From DASUMP01 sp036277635 (GTDB taxonomy: Bacteria > Actinomycetota > Acidimicrobiia > IMCC26256 > PALSA-610), in assembly GCA_036277635.1 (NCBI GenBank), contig DASUMP010000186.1:1-10460 (forward strand): a stretch of DNA of 10,460 bases. The letters run 5' to 3'. The position numbers and the translations under genes are program-made. Positions 6,545-10,460 of this stretch are shown piece after piece (position 1 is the stretch's first letter; each line of letters begins with the position of its first letter). Under the pieces are notes generated by a model. That model saw only the letters and a program-made list of their open reading frames with translations. It ran no database searches and was not told the DNA's origin.

Positions 6545-6545
6545 A
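6540..6545 (-). promoter_or_regulatory. -10-like TAGCCT for the GH84 operon, leaderless geometry
   Basis: On the minus strand TAGCCT runs from 6545 to 6540. With the last T at -7, +1 is 6533, the G of the GTG start codon of the GH84 gene, so the message is predicted to be leaderless. The 6 bases between are ACCGAC, with no ribosome site. The hexamer lies in the 11-bp near-palindrome GGTAGGCTACC (6537-6547, central base unpaired) shared with the plus-strand -10. Confidence 0.55.
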
Positions 6546-6556
6546 CCGGCGCGTTC

Positions 6557-6566
6557 GAGGGGGGAG
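6557..6566 (+). promoter_or_regulatory. Strong ribosome binding site of the acyl-CoA synthetase
   Basis: GAGGGGGGAG ends 5 nt before the ATG at 6572. It is one of the strongest ribosome sites in the window and fixes the start. Confidence 0.7.
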
Positions 6567-6571
6567 CCGGG

Positions 6572-8149
6572 ATGGACGCAGCGATCGACCCGCTCGCGGC
6601 GCACGCGGCGGCCACGCCCGACGCGATCGCGGTCGTCGTCGACGACACCGGCGACGCCCGCGCGCGCGTCGTCACGTTCGCCGAGCTCGATCGGATGGTC
6701 AATCGACTCGCGCACGCGCTCCGCGCGCTGGGCGTCGCACGCGGCGACCGCGTGGTGTGGTGCGGACCGAACTCGTGCGAGGTGCTCGCGATCCTCCACG
6801 CGGCGCGGAAGCTCGGCGTGATCGCGGTTCCACTGTCGTACCGGTTCTCGGCCGACGAGATGGCCTACGTCATCGAGAACTCCGAAGCCACCGCGGTGCT
6901 CGTCGATGGCGAGTACGCCGCGACCGTCGCCTCGGTCGCGGATCGCCTGCACCGGGTGCGGGCGTTCGTCACGTACGACGCGCGGGTCCCCGGCCTCGAC
7001 GCGGCACCCCCGGAGGGTTTCGACCACTGGGACGCGCTGCTCGCCGAGCAACCCGACGACGAGCCGCCGCCGCTCGGAGCCGAGGTGGGCGGGGCGATGA
7101 TCTACACATCGGGCACGACGGGGAAGCCGAAGGGAGCGCTGCGCACGACCACCGACCGGGCCCTGGTGTTCGCGATGCTGGCGAAGCTCGACCTGTTGCA
7201 TCCCGATCCCGTGCATCTCACGACGGGACCGCTCTACCACTCCGGACCGCTCGCGTTCGCGTCGCTCGCGCACACCGTCGGGGCGCCGGTGATCGTGTTG
7301 CGCAGGTTCGACGCGTCGGCGTGGATCCGCGTCGTGCGCGAGCACCGCGTCACCAACACGTTCTCCGCGCCCACCCAGCTCAAGCGCATCGTCGGACTGC
7401 CCGTCGCCGAGCTGGCGGACGCCGACCTGAGTTCGATGCGGTGCCTGATCGCGAACGCGGCACCGGTGCCGTACGCGTTGAAGGAAGAGGTGATCGCGAA
7501 GCTCGGCGACGGGTTCCTCTACGAGGTCTACGGGTCGACCGAGCTCGGCGTGACGACGATCCTCGAGCCGGCCGACCAGCTCCGCAAGCCCGGTTCGTGT
7601 GGGCTGCCGTACGGCGGGGTCCGCATCCGGATCATCCGCGACGACGGGTCCGAGGCCGACCCGGGCGAACCGGGCGAGCTGTTCATCGACACGACGCTCG
7701 CGATGGACGGCTACCACCGCAGCGACGAGCAGCTCTCGCAGCTCACCGACGGGACCTGGAAATCGGTCGGCGACATCGCGTACGTCGACGACGAGGGCTA
7801 CGTCCACATCTGCGACCGCAAGAAGGACATGATCATCTCGGCGGGCGTCAACATCTATCCGGCCGAGATCGAAGCGGTGCTGCACAGCCATCCGCTCGTC
7901 CTCGACTGCGCGGTGTTCGGGATCCCCGACGACGAGTGGGGCGAGGCGGTGCACGCGATCGTCCAGCCGAAGCCCGGCGCGGCACTCGACCTCGACGAGG
8001 TGCGCGCGTTCGTGGAACCGCAGCTCGGTCGCTACAAGCGCCCGCGCACCTACGAGATGCGCGAGGAACTGCCGCGCACCGATGCGGGCAAGCTCCTCAA
8101 GCGCGTCCTGCGCGACGAGTTCTGGAGCGGTCGTGGATCGCTCATCTGA
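6572..8149 (+). CDS. AMP-forming acyl-CoA synthetase (ANL superfamily)
   Basis: A 525-residue adenylate-forming enzyme that activates a carboxylic acid with ATP to an acyl-AMP and then an acyl-CoA. Core motifs are intact: YTSGTTGKPKG at 178-188 (ATP-binding loop), YGSTE at 320-324, GD at 400-401, RKKDMIISAGVNIYPAE at 416-432 (hinge and CoA-side motif), and PRTDAGK at 501-507 with the catalytic K507. Length is normal for medium/long-chain or aromatic acid:CoA ligases. It is soluble, with no signal peptide. Substrate cannot be read from sequence; the medium-length FadD-like and cyclohexanecarboxylate/benzoate-type groups both fit. The ATG at 6572 follows a strong ribosome site. It is 24 bp upstream of the ADP-forming synthetase beta subunit on the same strand, so the three genes are probably one operon, and it is divergent from the GH84 operon across a 38-bp gap. 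Confidence 0.94.
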   Translation: MDAAIDPLAAHAAATPDAIAVVVDDTGDARARVVTFAELDRMVNRLAHALRALGVARGDRVVWCGPNSCEVLAILHAARKLGVIAVPLSYRFSADEMAYVIENSEATAVLVDGEYAATVASVADRLHRVRAFVTYDARVPGLDAAPPEGFDHWDALLAEQPDDEPPPLGAEVGGAMIYTSGTTGKPKGALRTTTDRALVFAMLAKLDLLHPDPVHLTTGPLYHSGPLAFASLAHTVGAPVIVLRRFDASAWIRVVREHRVTNTFSAPTQLKRIVGLPVAELADADLSSMRCLIANAAPVPYALKEEVIAKLGDGFLYEVYGSTELGVTTILEPADQLRKPGSCGLPYGGVRIRIIRDDGSEADPGEPGELFIDTTLAMDGYHRSDEQLSQLTDGTWKSVGDIAYVDDEGYVHICDRKKDMIISAGVNIYPAEIEAVLHSHPLVLDCAVFGIPDDEWGEAVHAIVQPKPGAALDLDEVRAFVEPQLGRYKRPRTYEMREELPRTDAGKLLKRVLRDEFWSGRGSLI

Positions 8150-8159
8150 ACCTCCCGGG

Positions 8160-8165
8160 TAACGT
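8160..8165 (+). promoter_or_regulatory. acdB: Possible internal -10-like TAACGT before acdB
   Basis: The 24-bp gap between the AMP-forming synthetase and the beta subunit has no purine-rich ribosome site, yet holds TAACGT ending 8 nt before the GTG at 8174. The first purine after the usual spacing is that G, so a leaderless internal transcript is possible. Spacing is 2 nt longer than in the two better leaderless cases here. Confidence 0.3.
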
Positions 8166-8173
8166 CGCCCCTC

Positions 8174-8872
8174 GTGACTCCCTCGGCCCCCGGCCGCGCG
8201 ACCGATCGTTCGCCCGCCACGTTCACGCTCTCCGAAGCGGAGTCGAAGCTCGTGCTCGCGCGCGCTGGCATCCCCGTGATCCCGGAGCGCACCGCCGCCG
8301 ACCCGGACGCGGCGGCCGCGGCGGCGACCGAGCTCGGCTTCCCCGTCGTCGTGAAGCTGTGCGGGCGGGCGATCGCTCACAAGACCGAGCGCGGCCTGGT
8401 CCGCCTCGGCGTCGGCGACGCGACGGCCGTGCGCGCCGCCGCGCACGAGCTGTTGGGTCGGGCGACCGCGGCCGACGGCTCGGTGGAGGTACTCGTCGCG
8501 CCGATGGTGCGCGGCAGCCGCGAGCTGATCGCCGGTCTCGTCGACGACGCGCAGTTCGGCCGCTGCGTGATGCTCGGCGTCGGCGGCGTCCTCGCCGAAG
8601 CGGTGCGCGACGTCGCGTTCCGCCTCGCTCCGATCGACGAGGTCGACGCCGACGAGATGCTCGATGACCTCGCGACCCAGGCGTTGCTCGGCCCGTTCCG
8701 CGGCGAGCCCGCGATCGACCGCGAGGCGCTGCGCGCGGTCGTCCTCGGCCTCTCGCACCTCGCGGTGTCAGAACCGCGGATCGCCGCGGTCGACGTGAAC
8801 CCGCTGATCGTCACCGACGGCCGGCCCGTCGCGGTCGACGCGCTCGTCGAGGTCACCGAGGAGCTCACGTGA
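8174..8872 (+). CDS. acdB: ADP-forming acyl-CoA synthetase, beta (ATP-grasp) subunit
   Basis: A 232-residue ATP-grasp (ATP-grasp_5 type) subunit of the NDP-forming acyl-CoA synthetase family (acetate-CoA ligase, ADP-forming). With the alpha subunit it interconverts acyl-CoA, ADP and phosphate with acid, CoA and ATP. After a TLSEAESKLVLARAGIPV helix-strand (18-35) come VVVKL with K61, AIAHKTERG with H69 and K70 (position of the second phosphorylated His of archaeal enzymes), a REL..GLVDDAQFG stretch (116-129), VMLGVGGVLAE (132-142) and the metal-site-like AVDVNPLIV (205-213). The usual HK(S/T)-x-x-GGV is HKTERGLV here, a mild deviation. Length fits free-standing beta subunits. The GTG at 8174 is followed by about 17 residues of low-complexity leader, so a later start cannot be excluded. 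The stop overlaps the alpha-subunit start as GTGA. Confidence 0.9.
   Translation: MTPSAPGRATDRSPATFTLSEAESKLVLARAGIPVIPERTAADPDAAAAAATELGFPVVVKLCGRAIAHKTERGLVRLGVGDATAVRAAAHELLGRATAADGSVEVLVAPMVRGSRELIAGLVDDAQFGRCVMLGVGGVLAEAVRDVAFRLAPIDEVDADEMLDDLATQALLGPFRGEPAIDREALRAVVLGLSHLAVSEPRIAAVDVNPLIVTDGRPVAVDALVEVTEELT
8858..8863 (+). promoter_or_regulatory. acdA: Ribosome site GAGGAG inside acdB for acdA
   Basis: GAGGAG ends 5 nt before the GTG at 8869 and lies in the last codons of the beta-subunit gene. It supports that GTG as the alpha-subunit start and a coupled 1:1 synthesis of the two subunits. Confidence 0.65.
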
Positions 8873-10350
8873 GCGTGGACCGCGACGCCGGCTTCCGCGC
8901 GCTGTTCGAGCCGCGTGGCGTGATCGTCGCGGGCGCGTCGACCCATCCCGGCAAGTTCGGCTTCGTCGCACTCCACAACCTGCTCGCGTCGGGCTACGCG
9001 GGCGCGGTCGCTGCGACCAACCGTGAGGGCGCGCCGGTGCTCGGCATCGAGACGCACCCCGATCTCGACGCGGTGCCCGACGGACCCTGGGACCTGGTGT
9101 TCGTGTGCACCCCGGCGGCGGCGAACCCCGATCTGCTCCGCGCCTGCGCCCGCCGGGGCGTGCGCGCCGCGTTCATCACGTCGGCCGGATACGGCGAGGC
9201 GGGCGACGAGGGTCGCCGCGACGAAGACGAGCTCGTCGCGCTGGCCGACGAGCTCGGGGTCCTGCTCGCAGGACCCAACGGTCAGGGCGTGGTGAGCACG
9301 CCGGTGTCGCTGTGCGCGCAGATCGTGGCGCCGTACCCGCCGCCCGGACGCATCGCGGTTGCGAGCCAGTCCGGCAACTTCGTCTCGTCGTTCCTCAACT
9401 GGTCGGTCCAGACCGGTGTCGGCATCAGTCGCGCCGTGTCCGCCGGCAACGCCGCCGCGGTCACGATCGGCGACTACCTCGAGTGGTACGCGTCCGACCC
9501 CGCGACCGCGGTCAGCCTCTCGTACGTCGAGGGCGTGCGCGACGGGCGGGAGCTGTTCGAACGCTTCCGCTCCGTGAGCGCGCGCAAGCCACTCGTCGTG
9601 TTGAAGGGCGGCGCGACTGCGGGCGGCCAGCGGGCGGCGGCGTCGCACACCGGTTCGCTCGCGAGCGACGACCGCATCTTCGACGGCATGGCGCGTCAAG
9701 CCGGCGTCACCCGCGCGGCGACGGTCGAAGAGGCGTTCGAGGCCGCGGCCACGTTCGCCACGCAACCGCTCCCGCGCGGCCCGCGCACCGTCGTCGTCAC
9801 GACCGCCGGCGGCTGGGGCGTGGTCACCGCCGACGCGATCACGCGCTCGGAGCTCGAGCTCGCGGTGCTCCCCGACGACCTGCGCGACGCGATCGACGCG
9901 AAGCTGCCGCCCCGCTGGAGTCGCAGCAACCCCGTCGACCTCGCCGGGGGAGAGACCCGCGACACGATCCCCGAGGTGCTCGAGCTCATCGCGACGCATC
10001 CCGACGTCGACGCGATCGTCTACCTCGGGCTCGGGATCCAGTCGAACCAGGCGCGCCTGATGCGGTCGGGGCGCTTCTACCCCGAGCACGGTCTCGAACG
10101 GATCGTCGACTTCCACGAACGCCAGGACGCGCGCTACGCGGAAGCCGCCGACGAGATCTCGCGCGCGACCGGCAAGCCGATCCTGACCGCGACGGAGCTC
10201 GCGGTCGCGGCGCCCGACAACCCCGGCCCGGCCACGGTCCGGGCGACCGGCCGGCTCTGCTACTCGTCGTCGAACCGCGCCGTGACCGCACTCGAGCACC
10301 TCTGGCGTCACGCGCGTTACCGGCTGCGGCGCGGGCTCCCGCTCGCGTGA
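8869..10350 (+). CDS. acdA: ADP-forming acyl-CoA synthetase, alpha (CoA-binding) subunit
   Basis: A 493-residue alpha subunit with the three succinyl-CoA-synthetase-like domains in the expected order. The CoA-binding Rossmann domain is at about 8-135, with VIVAGASTHPGKFG at 18-31 and VFVCTPAA at 78-85. A flavodoxin-like domain follows at about 140-290 with SQSGN (167-171), and a third ligase domain at about 300-465 with TTAGGWGVVTAD (311-322) and NPVDLAGG (354-361). The phosphorylated histidine is H260 in ASHTGSLA, as in archaeal ACD enzymes. GPNGQG at 135-140 replaces the commoner GPNCLG. The enzyme makes or uses acyl-CoA reversibly with ATP/ADP in the cytoplasm. The GTG at 8869 has GAGGAG 5 nt upstream and overlaps the beta stop by 4 nt. 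Acyl substrate is not predictable. The order beta-alpha as separate genes differs from the single-chain fusions of many bacteria. Confidence 0.93.
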   Translation: MSVDRDAGFRALFEPRGVIVAGASTHPGKFGFVALHNLLASGYAGAVAATNREGAPVLGIETHPDLDAVPDGPWDLVFVCTPAAANPDLLRACARRGVRAAFITSAGYGEAGDEGRRDEDELVALADELGVLLAGPNGQGVVSTPVSLCAQIVAPYPPPGRIAVASQSGNFVSSFLNWSVQTGVGISRAVSAGNAAAVTIGDYLEWYASDPATAVSLSYVEGVRDGRELFERFRSVSARKPLVVLKGGATAGGQRAAASHTGSLASDDRIFDGMARQAGVTRAATVEEAFEAAATFATQPLPRGPRTVVVTTAGGWGVVTADAITRSELELAVLPDDLRDAIDAKLPPRWSRSNPVDLAGGETRDTIPEVLELIATHPDVDAIVYLGLGIQSNQARLMRSGRFYPEHGLERIVDFHERQDARYAEAADEISRATGKPILTATELAVAAPDNPGPATVRATGRLCYSSSNRAVTALEHLWRHARYRLRRGLPLA

Positions 10351-10362
10351 CGTGACGGCGTC

Positions 10363-10460
10363 GTGACGCGGCGCGGGCGATCGTTGCTGCGACTCCTTGC
10401 GAGCGTGCTGCTTGTCGTCGGGGTCGGGATCGCCGGGCGGGCCACGCGGGTCTCCGACGG
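10363..10460 (+). CDS. Start of a probable membrane-anchored or secreted protein (cut by right edge)
   Basis: A GTG at 10363, 12 bp after the alpha-subunit stop, opens a frame that stays open to the edge (32 full codons). The product begins with a basic stretch (residues 3-10 include RRGR and R10), then a hydrophobic run LLASVLLVVGVGIAG (about 11-25), followed by RATR. This is the layout of a signal peptide or N-terminal membrane anchor. Two nearby GTG codons at 10347 and 10352 run into stops at once and were discarded. There is no visible ribosome site before 10363. Family unknown; the call rests on only 98 bases. Confidence 0.45.
   Translation, partial: MTRRGRSLLRLLASVLLVVGVGIAGRATRVSD

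Noticed and set aside
4201..6702. 833-codon minus-strand frame ending at the GT2 stop, suggesting an N-terminal extension of the glycosyltransferase
   Set aside because: The extension is an Arg-rich wrong-frame reading of GH84. The GTG at 4929 with GAGG upstream starts exactly at the GT2 domain.
6449..8758. Very long open frame on the minus strand (769 codons) opposite the acyl-CoA synthetase and acdB
   Set aside because: The product is rich in Arg, Asp, Glu and His with no recognisable domain, and both sense genes carry complete conserved motifs. GC-rich codon bias removes stops from antisense frames.
8377..10311. 644-codon minus-strand frame opposite acdB and acdA
   Set aside because: Low-complexity, Arg/Val/Asp-rich translation without family motifs, entirely antisense to two clear subunit genes. 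A shadow of codon bias.
10347..10364. Repeated CGTGACG-like units just after acdA as a possible repeat or operator
   Set aside because: Three GTGA-containing words occur in about 20 bp, but spacing is irregular and such words are frequent in this GC-rich sequence.

Overview
This is a GC-rich bacterial window of dense chromosomal type, with short intergenic gaps, many GTG starts, 4-nt gene overlaps and -10-only promoters. Together these suggest an actinobacterium. A member of the Acidimicrobiia-like lineages is my guess from gene content (FIST protein, split ADP-forming acyl-CoA synthetase, high GC), and no rRNA or marker gene here proves it. I see no mobile element, tRNA, rRNA, CRISPR array or phage gene, and no gap above 300 bases without a gene.

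Layout from left to right. On the minus strand, the 5' end of a transketolase gene (tkt, cut by the left edge) is preceded by a two-gene unit: a small DUF6941-like protein (2039 down to 1659) and a FIST-domain sensor protein (1662 down to 511). A divergent plus-strand gene for an EamA/DMT-type membrane transporter (2126-3058) follows. It converges with a three-gene minus-strand operon (6533 down to 3065) transcribed in the order GH84 beta-N-acetylglucosaminidase, family 2 glycosyltransferase, N-acetylglucosamine-6-phosphate deacetylase (nagA). Divergent from that operon, on the plus strand, are an AMP-forming acyl-CoA synthetase (6572-8149) and the beta (8174-8872) and alpha (8869-10350) subunits of an ADP-forming acyl-CoA synthetase. 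The start of a membrane-anchored or secreted protein runs off the right edge.

How the genes may work together. The GH84/GT2/NagA operon deals with N-acetyl-hexosamine. A glycosidase without a signal peptide would release GlcNAc inside the cell, NagA would deacetylate GlcNAc-6-P, and the glycosyltransferase probably loads a sugar onto a lipid carrier or another acceptor. A GlcNAc kinase is needed to connect the first and last steps and is not in the window. The right-hand operon activates carboxylic acids to CoA thioesters by two routes, one spending ATP to AMP and one reversible and able to conserve ATP.

The most striking non-coding signals are promoter-like TANNNT hexamers at fixed distances from start codons. 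Two place the transcription start exactly on the first base of the start codon (DUF6941-like gene and GH84 gene), which predicts leaderless mRNAs. The 38-bp gap between the GH84 operon and the acyl-CoA synthetase holds one near-palindrome that reads as a -10 element on both strands. All four overlapping gene junctions use the same GTGA overlap.
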